A DNA stretch of 64,000 nt from a virus: the IMG/VR virus record IMGVR_UViG_3300021963_009388, positions 1 through 64,000 of that record; one strand, written 5' to 3'. The notes under the pieces are model-generated. The model did not search any database, had not been told where the DNA came from, and saw nothing but the letters and a program-made list of their open reading frames with translations. Below, piece after piece: positions 13,557 through 21,351 of the stretch (the stretch's first letter is position 1; each line of letters begins with the position of its first letter). Position numbers and translations under genes: made by a program.

Positions 13557-13778
13557 TTATCTAAACAATCTAAAGTTAGATCTAATAGATTTTTTCTTTC
13601 CACAAGAATACGCCTTAGGGCTAGTGGCCACTTCTGTAGATTTAGGCTTAGCTGCCTCTACAGGCTTAGAAGATGCAGAACAGGAACCGCCGGAACAAGA
13701 CAAAGGTCTCTTCGAGAACACCCCATCAATGGACTCGGAGCTCAAAGCCACGCTGGCAGCCAATACGAATTGAAACAT
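13557..13778 (-). CDS. Small secreted Cys/Ser-rich protein
   Basis: 73 residues on the - strand. The reverse complement shows AGGAGG seven bases before the ATG. The N-terminus MFQFVLAASVAL is a short export signal; a SCSGGSCS motif near residue 28 and a basic C-terminus follow. The + strand ORF over the same DNA is a shadow. One of only three - strand genes in the window, with its own terminator, so probably expressed independently. Confidence 0.65.
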   Translation of the reverse strand: MFQFVLAASVALSSESIDGVFSKRPLSCSGGSCSASSKPVEAAKPKSTEVATSPKAYSCGKKKSIRSNFRLFR

Positions 13779-13907
13779 GCTAACCTCCTGTCAAATTTGT
13801 TACCCCGGCCCTGTTGCCGGAGATGTAAATATACAAAACGATAACGATCCGTCAAGGTTTATAAACAATAGTTAATTAATTTTAACTTACAAAGGAGCTA
13901 ATCAGCT

Positions 13908-14732
13908 ATGAAGACTAAATTAAAAATCAGCATAACGATGAAAGACTTGCTTGAATTAGTGAAGATGAGCCAGGAAAATAATGTTGACTTAGAAATAATC
14001 ACCAGTGAAAGTGAAGAAGAAAAGCCAGTAACGGCTAAAGAAGCACTGGAAGCTATACGCAGAGAAGAAGCTCTAAGCAACGCGCTAGCTTTAAGTAGGC
14101 ATAAAACTTCGCATGAGCAACTGTTTAATGACTTTGAGGAAGACTTTAATTCTAATATGCCTAAATTAGAAGCGCCTGTCGAAGATGATAACAAAACTCA
14201 TAAGGCTGATATTCTTAGAGACGACATTCTTAAGCGCATTAAAGAAATTAAAGAACGCCTCAATAAAGATTCTGGGCCGTCAAAGGAAGATCTTGAAAAA
14301 GCTATGGAACTATGTAGGAAAAACGGGCTTGCCATAAGTAAAACTAGTAAAAAAGGTAAAAGAGGTAAGGCAGATAAACGCATAGTAAAATCAAGACAGC
14401 TAGAAGAGAGAATCAAGCTGGGAATAGCTAGAGGTACGGACAGAAGAATATTTCTGTTAAAGAATCTTCCATGGCTTGACAAAAGCGTTATGGAAGATTT
14501 AGAAGCTTTAGGCTATTCAACGATAGGCGACATTCTTGACAGTAGCGCTACTGAGCTAGCGAAGAAGATAGGCGGCAAAGACGCAAACGGTGGCTACGTA
14601 GCGGCCGACCCTGAGATTCTAGATCATATGGTCAACAAGATTCAAGAAGCTATGCGCAAGATAGGCATTTACTTTCGGAAGAATTGCTACAAAGACAGAG
14701 GCTACGGCTATAGACGCAAGAATGAAAATTAA
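13908..14732 (+). CDS. Hypothetical protein with helix-hairpin-helix-like C-terminus
   Basis: 274 residues, AAAGGAG ribosome-binding site. The N-terminal half is acidic and helical with a long charged coil (about 90-140), then a KKGKRGKADKR basic patch. Around residues 186-225, LPWLDKSVMEDLEALGYSTIGDIL resembles the helix-hairpin-helix of RNA polymerase alpha C-terminal domains, suggesting DNA or polymerase contact. This is inference from pattern. It is divergently arranged with the 13557 gene across a 129-bp gap. Confidence 0.6.
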   Translation: MKTKLKISITMKDLLELVKMSQENNVDLEIITSESEEEKPVTAKEALEAIRREEALSNALALSRHKTSHEQLFNDFEEDFNSNMPKLEAPVEDDNKTHKADILRDDILKRIKEIKERLNKDSGPSKEDLEKAMELCRKNGLAISKTSKKGKRGKADKRIVKSRQLEERIKLGIARGTDRRIFLLKNLPWLDKSVMEDLEALGYSTIGDILDSSATELAKKIGGKDANGGYVAADPEILDHMVNKIQEAMRKIGIYFRKNCYKDRGYGYRRKNEN

Positions 14733-14778
14733 ACTACACCCTTTTGCTGGCCCTTGAATGGGCATAAATTGATAAGTT

Positions 14779-14825
14779 ACTGTCAAGTTAACACAACACT
14801 CGTTAGCTTGGCAGTTTTTAAAATT
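14779..14825 (+). terminator. Terminator candidate after the 13908 gene
   Basis: ACTGTCAAG and CTTGGCAGT pair (one wobble) around a 19-nt loop and are followed by TTTTTAAAATTT. Confidence 0.6.
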
Positions 14826-14836
14826 TAAAAGCAATA

Positions 14837-14892
14837 GGGCCGTATGTGGCTGGGCAAGGCAAGGCAAGGGCAAGGCAGGGTGAGGCAAGGTA
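14837..14892 (+). repeat. Second short G-rich island
   Basis: About 56 bp of GGGCAAGGCAAGG-type sequence, a smaller counterpart of the 10786-11256 repeat, lying in the gap before the inverted-repeat cassette. Confidence 0.7.
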
Positions 14893-14969
14893 GATTATTT
14901 AATGTACTATTGGGCCAACGTATAGCCCTTTTAGATTGTGTTAGGTGCCAAATCATGTATATAAATCAC

Positions 14970-15004
14970 TGCACTTAATTCATTATATCTAAGATATAAT
15001 AGTA
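14970..15004 (+). repeat. Left 35-bp inverted repeat
   Basis: Outer end TGCACTTAATTC; the inner part includes GATATAATAGTA, which also resembles a -10 promoter element (TATAAT) reading into the ORF. Perfect reverse complement of 15477-15511. Confidence 0.9.
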
Positions 15005-15029
15005 CAAGAAATATAAGAGGTTAATAAAA

Positions 15030-15473
15030 ATGTTAAGATGCATAGTTTTAAAAAATCATAAGAATCGCAGTCATGAAAATAGAATGAAATATTCTAGAAG
15101 TCCTAGTTTTATTCGGATTAGGGCTACTAAACTTCAGGTGTTTCTAGGAGATCACCACATAACAGCCATAGATGAAGTTAAGAAAATGCTAACTAAAGAA
15201 GGGCTAGACCCGGATGATTTTGATCTTGTGAGCTTTGATTGGTCTGAAGGCCTATTCTTAGATACTTTGTTCTCTAAGCCAAAAGCCTTAAGCATATGGT
15301 ACAAGTGTAAAGAAATAGACATAAGACATTTAAGTGATACAGCCTACAACGAAGGTGATCCTAATGGAGACTTATTTGAAGAGTATGACTTAGATACTTC
15401 TTTATCCGACTATCAAGCTGGATTGAAAGAAGAGTATAAGAAGGATATGAAAGAATATAAAAATGATGAATAA
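15030..15473 (+). CDS. Hypothetical protein in the inverted-repeat cassette
   Basis: 147 residues, AAGAGG ribosome-binding region. The first 30 residues are basic (KNHKNRSHENR); the rest is acidic, with a C-terminal D/E/K-rich helix. No catalytic signature of a transposase, recombinase or homing endonuclease is visible. Unknown function; its isolation between inverted repeats is its main feature. Confidence 0.65.
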   Translation: MLRCIVLKNHKNRSHENRMKYSRSPSFIRIRATKLQVFLGDHHITAIDEVKKMLTKEGLDPDDFDLVSFDWSEGLFLDTLFSKPKALSIWYKCKEIDIRHLSDTAYNEGDPNGDLFEEYDLDTSLSDYQAGLKEEYKKDMKEYKNDE

Positions 15474-15476
15474 CTA

Positions 15477-15511
15477 TACTATTATATCTTAGATATAATG
15501 AATTAAGTGCA
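15477..15511 (-). repeat. Right 35-bp inverted repeat
   Basis: Exact reverse complement of 14970-15004, beginning 4 bases after the ORF stop. Confidence 0.9.
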
Positions 15512-15556
15512 AGCTGTACAGGGTAGTGTACAATCACCTAAAGAGGAGACCCAACT

Positions 15557-15976
15557 TTGAAAAATAAATACAGCCTAGAGTTAGCCCGAATATCTCCAAA
15601 CTCTAATAAGGTAGATGTGGTCGAACTTTCTTTTAATCCAGAAAAGATGAAATCTGTATTCGAAGATTTAGTTGGCGGGCTGGCTGGAGTGATGAAGTTA
15701 GATAATGGATTCTTTATAATATATAACAACTCAGAGTTTACCGAGAATGACCTCGATTTTAACATCGGGGCTTCTTGGTTTATAGCAAAGACTACAAAGC
15801 ACAAAGATATAAAAATTTACGGAAACGTACTGGTGGCTAGCTATAGAGATGAAGACCCAGACACACTAAGAAGCATAGACTTTGATAAACTGTCTACCAT
15901 CTTTAAGGATCAGGATGAACCTGTGGTAGGTGTTAGTTACCAATACAAGTCTTCAATTAACCCTTCAATCAATTAG
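15557..15976 (+). CDS. Hypothetical protein
   Basis: 139 residues from a TTG start 8 bases after GAGGAG. Mixed alpha/beta, no motif recognised. First of a group of four short ORFs (15557, 15986, 16288, 16612) with similar size and spacing. Confidence 0.6.
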   Translation: MKNKYSLELARISPNSNKVDVVELSFNPEKMKSVFEDLVGGLAGVMKLDNGFFIIYNNSEFTENDLDFNIGASWFIAKTTKHKDIKIYGNVLVASYRDEDPDTLRSIDFDKLSTIFKDQDEPVVGVSYQYKSSINPSIN

Positions 15977-15985
15977 GACAACATC

Positions 15986-16279
15986 ATGGATGAAAGCTTG
16001 TTATCTATAATTGCCGCCACTCTGAACACTGATAGCGGTTCAGAGCTGGAGGCCGTTAAAAAAGAAATCTCTGATCAATCTATGTTTATAGAAGTCAAAG
16101 ATTTGGATATTTCCTTTAAAGAAAGGCAGATAGTCCTCACTGTTAATCACGAAGGTACGCTGTTTAGCAAGTGCCTTACTTTGTTCGAAGACGATACGCC
16201 CGTAGAGGTTAGGTCAAAGTTCTGGAACCTAGTGAATGAAGCAGAGAACTTCATGGCCGCGGATAACTTAAAATGGTAG
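15986..16279 (+). CDS. Hypothetical acidic protein
   Basis: 97 residues, acidic with beta-strand-like segments; starts 10 bases after the previous stop with little ribosome-binding signal. Unrecognised. Confidence 0.55.
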   Translation: MDESLLSIIAATLNTDSGSELEAVKKEISDQSMFIEVKDLDISFKERQIVLTVNHEGTLFSKCLTLFEDDTPVEVRSKFWNLVNEAENFMAADNLKW

Positions 16280-16287
16280 AATGTATC

Positions 16288-16575
16288 ATGTCTAACACTC
16301 AGGAGGTGCTCATGGCTACTTTAGGATTAGATAAAGATGGTTCAGTGGAGTCGTCTCCACTGAAAAAAGTCAAACCAAAAATAGATAAGGTTATACTTAA
16401 TAATCTTTCTAAGTTAGTGCTCTTTCCAGAAGAGCACATAAAGTGTGAGGCTATCAATGTTTACGACGACAGGTGGCGCGTAAACATTTGGACCTCTGGA
16501 GATAACAATGCCAAGATTGAAAAGTCTTGGTTTGTTGTAGCTGACTCTCTAGGTGCAGTCATATCTTTTAATTAG
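16288..16575 (+). CDS. Hypothetical protein
   Basis: 95 residues from the ATG at 16288; an upstream ATG at 16273 is in frame but lies inside the previous gene. An internal ATG (16312) follows AGGAGG and could be the true start, giving 87 residues. It contains dispersed palindrome copy 3. Function unknown. Confidence 0.5.
   Translation: MSNTQEVLMATLGLDKDGSVESSPLKKVKPKIDKVILNNLSKLVLFPEEHIKCEAINVYDDRWRVNIWTSGDNNAKIEKSWFVVADSLGAVISFN
16345..16360. repeat. Dispersed palindrome copy 3
   Basis: GTGGAGTCGTCTCCAC, one central substitution from consensus; flanking bases extend the pairing to 16343-16362. Read in the gene as Val-Glu-Ser-Ser-Pro. Confidence 0.75.
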
Positions 16576-16611
16576 TTTTAGATTTTTATTTACTCTAACA
16601 ACGAGGTTATC

Positions 16612-16839
16612 ATGACTGACGTTATAGTTTCCGCACGCATAACCCCTATGCCAGTTAATTTTACAGACCCTATGCCTAACGTAATGGTTATCACTGCCGG
16701 CAGTGAAGAAGAGCAGCTGCTCTTCTCCTACTACCCTGACGAGCTTTCATTCTCACCTAGTGAGTTTATAGGTTTGTCTGTAGAGCAGGGTAGGACTCTA
16801 AAGTTTACAAAGGACGTGGCCTTTCTTAAAGCGCCTTAG
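16612..16839 (+). CDS. Hypothetical protein
   Basis: 75 residues, beta-rich, ends just before the 16857 gene. No motif. Function unknown. Confidence 0.55.
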   Translation: MTDVIVSARITPMPVNFTDPMPNVMVITAGSEEEQLLFSYYPDELSFSPSEFIGLSVEQGRTLKFTKDVAFLKAP

Positions 16840-16856
16840 TCCTAAGAAAGGACATT

Positions 16857-17636
16857 ATGTCTAGGAGATTTTACAGGTCCTGCTTTTATGTTCAAATGTT
16901 TGCCGCTTTACGCTCGCACGGCCCTACAAGCCGTGCGAGCGTTCTGTTTAAGTTTTTAGCTCTCAGAGAGAAAAAAGCAAAAGCTTTGTTTGACTCCGTA
17001 GAGGGCAGGCCTAATCTTAAAAAAAGTTACCCCTATCTTGCAGCCGCTGTAACCGCCTGTACTTTGCCGGCATACTTATACAAAAAAGAGAAAGATCTTA
17101 AGAGTAACTCATGCAGCAAGGCTCGTTACTGCGCATATTGCTGGAACAGAATGACGTGCAAGTCTTATGTGCGTATGACTAAGCCAGCCAACAGGTTAAA
17201 CATTAAAGACTATGTGTATGCTTACTCAGAGGTATCTGTATCTCTTCCCCTAGGATCAAGTAGAAACGATATAGCTTCAGCGGGCATGGCTCTGTTCTCT
17301 CCTAGGTGGAAGTACAGCAGAGACAAGCTTGCATCTTCTAGGGTTTTAGGCGTAGCTGAGCTGCTTGTAGTACACTCTTGTAAGCAAGACGCCGGTGATC
17401 GATCCTACAAAGTTACTTTAAGAAAAATAGCTTACTGCCATAAAAATTCAAAATTAGCTAAAGATTCTTTAAAATCTTCTAGCAGGTATGGCTCCGCTGG
17501 TGTTAAGTTTTGCTGTTACCCTGTGTCTATGCTTTTTGATGGGCCTCTTAGGTCTATAAAGTTTGATGAAGCCTTTAGGCACAGAAGGACTATGAGACAG
17601 TATGGCGTGTTTTATGGCAGTAATTCTATAAAGTAG
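16857..17636 (+). CDS. Hypothetical basic Cys-containing protein
   Basis: 259 residues, strongly basic, AAGGAC ribosome-binding site. A CAYCWNRMTC segment near residue 95 could bind zinc. Codons 19-28 contain a perfect 12-bp inverted repeat (16911-16922 with 16930-16941, 7-nt loop) followed by a T-rich stretch, resembling an intragenic terminator or attenuator. No recognised family. Confidence 0.6.
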   Translation: MSRRFYRSCFYVQMFAALRSHGPTSRASVLFKFLALREKKAKALFDSVEGRPNLKKSYPYLAAAVTACTLPAYLYKKEKDLKSNSCSKARYCAYCWNRMTCKSYVRMTKPANRLNIKDYVYAYSEVSVSLPLGSSRNDIASAGMALFSPRWKYSRDKLASSRVLGVAELLVVHSCKQDAGDRSYKVTLRKIAYCHKNSKLAKDSLKSSSRYGSAGVKFCCYPVSMLFDGPLRSIKFDEAFRHRRTMRQYGVFYGSNSIK

Positions 17637-17662
17637 CGCTCAGGAGGATAGTAGAACAGCCT

Positions 17663-18157
17663 ATGAGCAAACGGAAGGACCCGGCTAAAATGATTAAGGA
17701 AGCTAAGTTTAAGCATTACACCGTATTTGTACCCCCTGTCTTTGGGGAAGTACCTAGCGAAATACGTAAGTATCCTATGCCTGGAGAAAGTTATAATTAT
17801 AATCAAATGGTGGACGTTTTATCTATATTTGACAAGAGATGGAAGTCCGCCGGCTCCACGGAAGATAGGGAGCCTTATGCTACTTCTTCCGAGAAGGACG
17901 GGTCTAATTCTTTAAGTGATTTAAGCTCAAGGCTGACTAGAGATGGTATCTATTCTGAGGTAGCTAGTGAGGCTTTTATAGAAGCCGTGGCTGAAAAAGA
18001 ATCTTCTAATCTACTCATAAATAACTTACTTAGGCTTGACTGTTCTTCAGATGATGCAGATGATCTGGATGAGGACGTACCTAAACTTCAGCCACAAGGA
18101 GGTGGCCAGCCGTGTCCAAAAGGAAAAGAAGAGAAGAAGAGGAAGAAAAAAAGGTAG
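17663..18157 (+). CDS. Hypothetical protein with basic tail
   Basis: 164 residues: basic N-terminus, serine-rich middle, acidic DDADDLDEDV segment, and a lysine/arginine tail (KGKEEKKRKKKR). The last 46 bases overlap the start of the 18112 gene in another frame. Unknown function. Confidence 0.55.
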   Translation: MSKRKDPAKMIKEAKFKHYTVFVPPVFGEVPSEIRKYPMPGESYNYNQMVDVLSIFDKRWKSAGSTEDREPYATSSEKDGSNSLSDLSSRLTRDGIYSEVASEAFIEAVAEKESSNLLINNLLRLDCSSDDADDLDEDVPKLQPQGGGQPCPKGKEEKKRKKKR

Positions 18158-18342
18158 GTAAGAAAGACAAGAAGCACCCGAATAGCGGCGTTAAGCTTTG
18201 CTTAAGGTGTGGAAAAGAATTCATGTCTTTGGATGTATGCCGAAATAGAATATGTACGGCATGCGGCAGAGCAAACTACAGAGAGTGGCTACCTAACGTA
18301 TACAACTCAGGCCCTGGAATTGAAGCAGAGGATAACTTTTAG
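18112..18342 (+). CDS. Small zinc-ribbon protein
   Basis: 76 residues from a GTG start after GGAGGTGG. The N-terminus is highly charged, then CLRCGKEF...CRNRICTACG gives two CxxC pairs, a classic zinc ribbon likely to bind nucleic acid or protein. Overlaps the preceding gene. Confidence 0.65.
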   Translation: MSKRKRREEEEEKKVGKKDKKHPNSGVKLCLRCGKEFMSLDVCRNRICTACGRANYREWLPNVYNSGPGIEAEDNF

Positions 18343-18343
18343 T

Positions 18344-18991
18344 TTACCTGTTGTTTCTTAGCCCGGGATCAACCATGTGCCTAGCCTGTTGTATTACAAG
18401 CTCATCATCTATCGAGCAGAACTCAGCGACTGCACTCACGGTTTCTTGAGTACTATCCACCAGATCGTTGTAGGGCACTATCAATGTCTCTATCTTGTTC
18501 TCACTTGCCCACTGCAGAGTATCTAGCCTAGCTATCTCATATCTGCCTATTATCTCACTGGCTTTTCTATAATCTACTTTCATCAGCTTGCCCATGCTCT
18601 TAGCCGATAGGTTTATGGGCCTTGCTGTACTTACAATCTTTAACTTGCAGTTCATCAGATACTCAGAGAAGTTCTTAAGCACGAACACAAGCCTAGGATC
18701 CTTAAGGCCCCACTTCTCTTGAACACACCTTGTCCTTATGAGGTTGGTGTATTTAGGCTGAGTACACTCCATAGTGTAATCGTCCAAGTTATTCATTGAA
18801 AGGTTTGGTATTTCTCCATACATAAACTGGTGAAAACCCAAAAATTCAATGTCCTCATAGAAGCCTTTAATGTTATGCTCCATGCCGTTCATGAGGTTAG
18901 GGCCCATGTTGACTCCTAGCGAATGCATTACGCCCGCTAGAGCGCTTGACCCAGACCTTGGAGTTCCTATTACAGCGTAGCAGGTATTCAT
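18344..18991 (-). CDS. Sulfotransferase-like P-loop protein
   Basis: 215 residues on the - strand. The N-terminal VIGTPRSGSSALAGVM matches the 5-prime-phosphosulfate loop of PAPS-dependent sulfotransferases, followed by KWGLKDPRLVFVL, which fits the 3-prime-phosphate-binding region. A sulfate would be placed on a glycan or other acceptor, fitting the adjacent glycosyltransferases. It is divergent from the 19010 gene with only 18 bases between them. Confidence 0.65.
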   Translation of the reverse strand: MNTCYAVIGTPRSGSSALAGVMHSLGVNMGPNLMNGMEHNIKGFYEDIEFLGFHQFMYGEIPNLSMNNLDDYTMECTQPKYTNLIRTRCVQEKWGLKDPRLVFVLKNFSEYLMNCKLKIVSTARPINLSAKSMGKLMKVDYRKASEIIGRYEIARLDTLQWASENKIETLIVPYNDLVDSTQETVSAVAEFCSIDDELVIQQARHMVDPGLRNNR

Positions 18992-19009
18992 ATTTCACCG
19001 GGTTAGCCT

Positions 19010-19876
19010 ATGATTAATAAAAGATTAGCCGCGTTTACCATAGCTCAGAATGAAGACACGTTTTTGGAGATATGGGTTAAGCACTACTCAGCCCATATAC
19101 CTAAAGAAGATTTATACATACTTAACCACAACAGTACAACAGAATCTTCGCTTAAGGTTTTAGACAGGTGCAGGCAAGAGGGTATTAACGTTATACCCAT
19201 TCATAGGTTTGAAAGCTTCAACCATGAGTGGTTAAAGAACTCTGTAGAGTTTTTTCAAAAGTACTTGCTGCAGAGTTACCAGGCTGTATTGTTTGCCGAA
19301 GCGGATGAGATAATCTTTGTAAAGCCAAGTCCTACAGCCAAGGGGCTTGTTGATTTTATAATGGATAAGCTTTCAAAAGATGATGACACTAAGCCTCATC
19401 TTAAATTCTTAAGGTGCTTTGGATTTTCTATAGACCACGTTCCTAGTCTTGAATCCCCAATAGATTTTACTAAACCTATATTAGAGCAGCGTAAGTATTG
19501 GAGGTTTGATTATTTGTATTGCAAAGCTCTTATATCTAACGTGCATTGCTATTGGACTCTGGGGTTTCATCATTTGCACAACTGTGAAGCTATTCCAATG
19601 GATATGGACCTTATGCTACTTCATCTTCACAAAATTGATTACGAGTCTTGTAAGAAGAAGCACAAAGAACAGGCTGAAAGAAAATGGAGCAAGTTGGATC
19701 TAGAGCAGCTAAGAGGACTTCAAAACAGAACAAGCGAAGGCGAAGCGTTTGATAAGTGGTTCTTTGGAGATAACAGCGAAGCTCTTAAGAGGTTTCCCAA
19801 GGCTGATTTATCTTCTTTTCCTAAGGATCATAACTCTATAAAGTTAATACCCGATTTTATGATAGGAGTAGTATGA
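19010..19876 (+). CDS. Glycosyltransferase, GT2/GT92-like
   Basis: 288 residues. The opening RLAAFTIAQNEDTFLEIWVKHY is typical of the nucleotide-sugar-binding start of GT-A enzymes that act on a distant acceptor, and FAEADEIIF near residue 100 supplies a DxD-like metal site. The last 4 bases overlap the next gene. Probably modifies phage or host glycans. Confidence 0.65.
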   Translation: MINKRLAAFTIAQNEDTFLEIWVKHYSAHIPKEDLYILNHNSTTESSLKVLDRCRQEGINVIPIHRFESFNHEWLKNSVEFFQKYLLQSYQAVLFAEADEIIFVKPSPTAKGLVDFIMDKLSKDDDTKPHLKFLRCFGFSIDHVPSLESPIDFTKPILEQRKYWRFDYLYCKALISNVHCYWTLGFHHLHNCEAIPMDMDLMLLHLHKIDYESCKKKHKEQAERKWSKLDLEQLRGLQNRTSEGEAFDKWFFGDNSEALKRFPKADLSSFPKDHNSIKLIPDFMIGVV

Positions 19877-21114
19877 GTAGTTATTCTGATCTAGCTCCAT
19901 TTTTTCTAATTAAAGACCATGTACATTTACGCAATTTAACTACTATGTTTGCAGCCTCTATAACTTCTTCTCTTGTTGTGCCAACTATAAGGCTAGGAGA
20001 GATGCCCAACTTCCTTACTCAATGGGAATCCTTAGAGTGGTTTCCTGAGAATGTGCACGTAGTGTACGACGGAGCCAGCGCTGACATAGAAGGCACTGAA
20101 GAAGGTGTTAAACTCTTAAGTTTCTCCGAAGACAAGGCTTACTCTCTGCACATTCACAGCTGGGATAAGACTTACATGGGTAGCAAAGATAAGAGCACGT
20201 GTGATAACCTTCCCTACCCAATAGACATTCTAAGAGCAGAGGGCTATACCTGTTTTAGTAAGAAGGATTCAGCAATAAGAAGCTATGGGTTTCTTCAAGC
20301 CCATGCGCTTTACTCTAAGACTAAGACTTCAAAGATACACGCTTTGTTTACACTCGATGACGACTGCCGTCCTTCCAAGTCAACTGAAGGGTGCAGTTTC
20401 TTTAAGACTCATATAGTTAATCTATTTAACTTCTCATCTTGGTCTTCAACGGTTCCGGGTGTACGCGTTAGGGGTATTCCGTACTATTCGCATACGCAGA
20501 GCATGTTTGAAGCAGCCAGGCTTCAAGTTAAGCTAAGTGTTGGAACATGGGAAGGAATGCCTGACTTTGACTCTGTGCAGCGCATAGGGCACAGAGAGCT
20601 TGAATCTGCTGAGCTTCCTTTGGCTAGAGGAGCCATACTTGCACACCCTGATGTAACCTACCCTATATGCGGTATGAACATGGCGTTTAGGGCTGACTTT
20701 CTTCCTTTGTCGTTGTTCCCGCCCATGGGGGACATCTCACCATATAAGCGCTTTGATGATATTTGGTTTGGGCTTTTAGCGCAGTTAGTTTTAAAGTACA
20801 CCTCTGGGTCGTGGTGCTATGGAAGCCCTAACTTAAATCATCAAAAGCTTAGTGATAGTATGAAGTGCTTAGTAAGCGAAGCTCCAGGCATAGCTCTTAA
20901 CGAAGAGCTCTGGATAGCGTTAAAGCACATAGCTAAATCTAAATTAGCCGGGTTCTGCAGTAGAGACGTCTCCACAGCTTGCGCTGTTATGGCTGACGCT
21001 ATGGTAGAGTACTCGGATATAGGAAGAATAAGCGCAAACTGCTCTAAGTATATAAACCAGTGGGGCTTAGCCCTACGTGACTGGTTGAAGCTTATAGACA
21101 AGTATTCACATTAG
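19873..21114 (+). CDS. RGP/GT75-like glycosyltransferase
   Basis: 413 residues. Patterns recalling reversibly glycosylated polypeptides: [17 protein letters not shown] near the N-terminus, [13 protein letters not shown] near residue 160 (DDD metal motif) and [13 protein letters not shown] near residue 298. That family handles UDP-sugar self-glycosylation or pyranose/furanose conversion. Carries dispersed palindrome copy 4. Its stop overlaps the csrA stop on the other strand. Confidence 0.6.
   Translation: MSSYSDLAPFFLIKDHVHLRNLTTMFAASITSSLVVPTIRLGEMPNFLTQWESLEWFPENVHVVYDGASADIEGTEEGVKLLSFSEDKAYSLHIHSWDKTYMGSKDKSTCDNLPYPIDILRAEGYTCFSKKDSAIRSYGFLQAHALYSKTKTSKIHALFTLDDDCRPSKSTEGCSFFKTHIVNLFNFSSWSSTVPGVRVRGIPYYSHTQSMFEAARLQVKLSVGTWEGMPDFDSVQRIGHRELESAELPLARGAILAHPDVTYPICGMNMAFRADFLPLSLFPPMGDISPYKRFDDIWFGLLAQLVLKYTSGSWCYGSPNLNHQKLSDSMKCLVSEAPGIALNEELWIALKHIAKSKLAGFCSRDVSTACAVMADAMVEYSDIGRISANCSKYINQWGLALRDWLKLIDKYSH
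20960..20975. repeat. Dispersed palindrome copy 4
   Basis: GTAGAGACGTCTCCAC, one difference from consensus; read in the gene as Ser-Arg-Asp-Val-Ser-Thr. Confidence 0.75.
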
Positions 21115-21269
21115 GCTATAACTTTTTTAGACTCTTCTCTATGAACACGTATGTGATCAGGAGCTTCTATACCTAGCTTTACTTGGTTGCCGTTTATACG
21201 TACAACCTTTATAACTATGTCATCTGTAATCTTTATAGTTTGATTTAGTTTTCTTGTTATGATTAGCAC
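21111..21269 (-). CDS. csrA: CsrA/RsmA-family translational regulator
   Basis: 52 residues on the - strand with a GTG start and AAGGAGA upstream. The product begins [14 protein letters not shown] and ends with [15 protein letters not shown], matching CsrA: LxLTR-type first strand, [12 protein letters not shown] core, and the VHREE segment with the RNA-contacting arginine. CsrA dimers bind GGA motifs in mRNA leaders to block or stabilise translation. It is divergent from the sbcD-like gene and convergent with the RGP-like gene, overlapping its stop by two bases. Confidence 0.9.
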   Translation of the reverse strand: MLIITRKLNQTIKITDDIVIKVVRINGNQVKLGIEAPDHIRVHREESKKVIA

Positions 21270-21351
21270 AGTTTCTCCTTATAGATAGGTGTGGTCTACT
21301 TAAATTATTATAGGGGCACAGTGCCCATAGTCCAATTTTTTTGGAGGTTAA

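Larger units (their letters stand above)
14970..15511. mobile_element. 542-bp cassette bounded by perfect 35-bp inverted repeats
   Basis: The ends (14970-15004 and 15477-15511) are exact reverse complements over 35 bases, and a single ORF (15030-15473) fills the space between. Each end contains its own dyad, ATTATATC-N3-GATATAAT, of the kind a site-specific recombinase could bind. I see no clear target-site duplication and no transposase-like motif in the ORF. It could be a non-autonomous mobile unit, an invertible switch or a gene insulated by paired hairpins. Confidence 0.7.

Noticed and set aside
13545-13844. Plus-strand 99-residue ORF
   Set aside because: It overlaps the - strand secreted-peptide gene, which has AGGAGG, a signal peptide and a terminator; the + frame is Arg-rich noise.
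14970-15511. Classical insertion sequence
   Set aside because: The ORF shows no DDE, HUH or serine/tyrosine recombinase motif and no target duplication is apparent.
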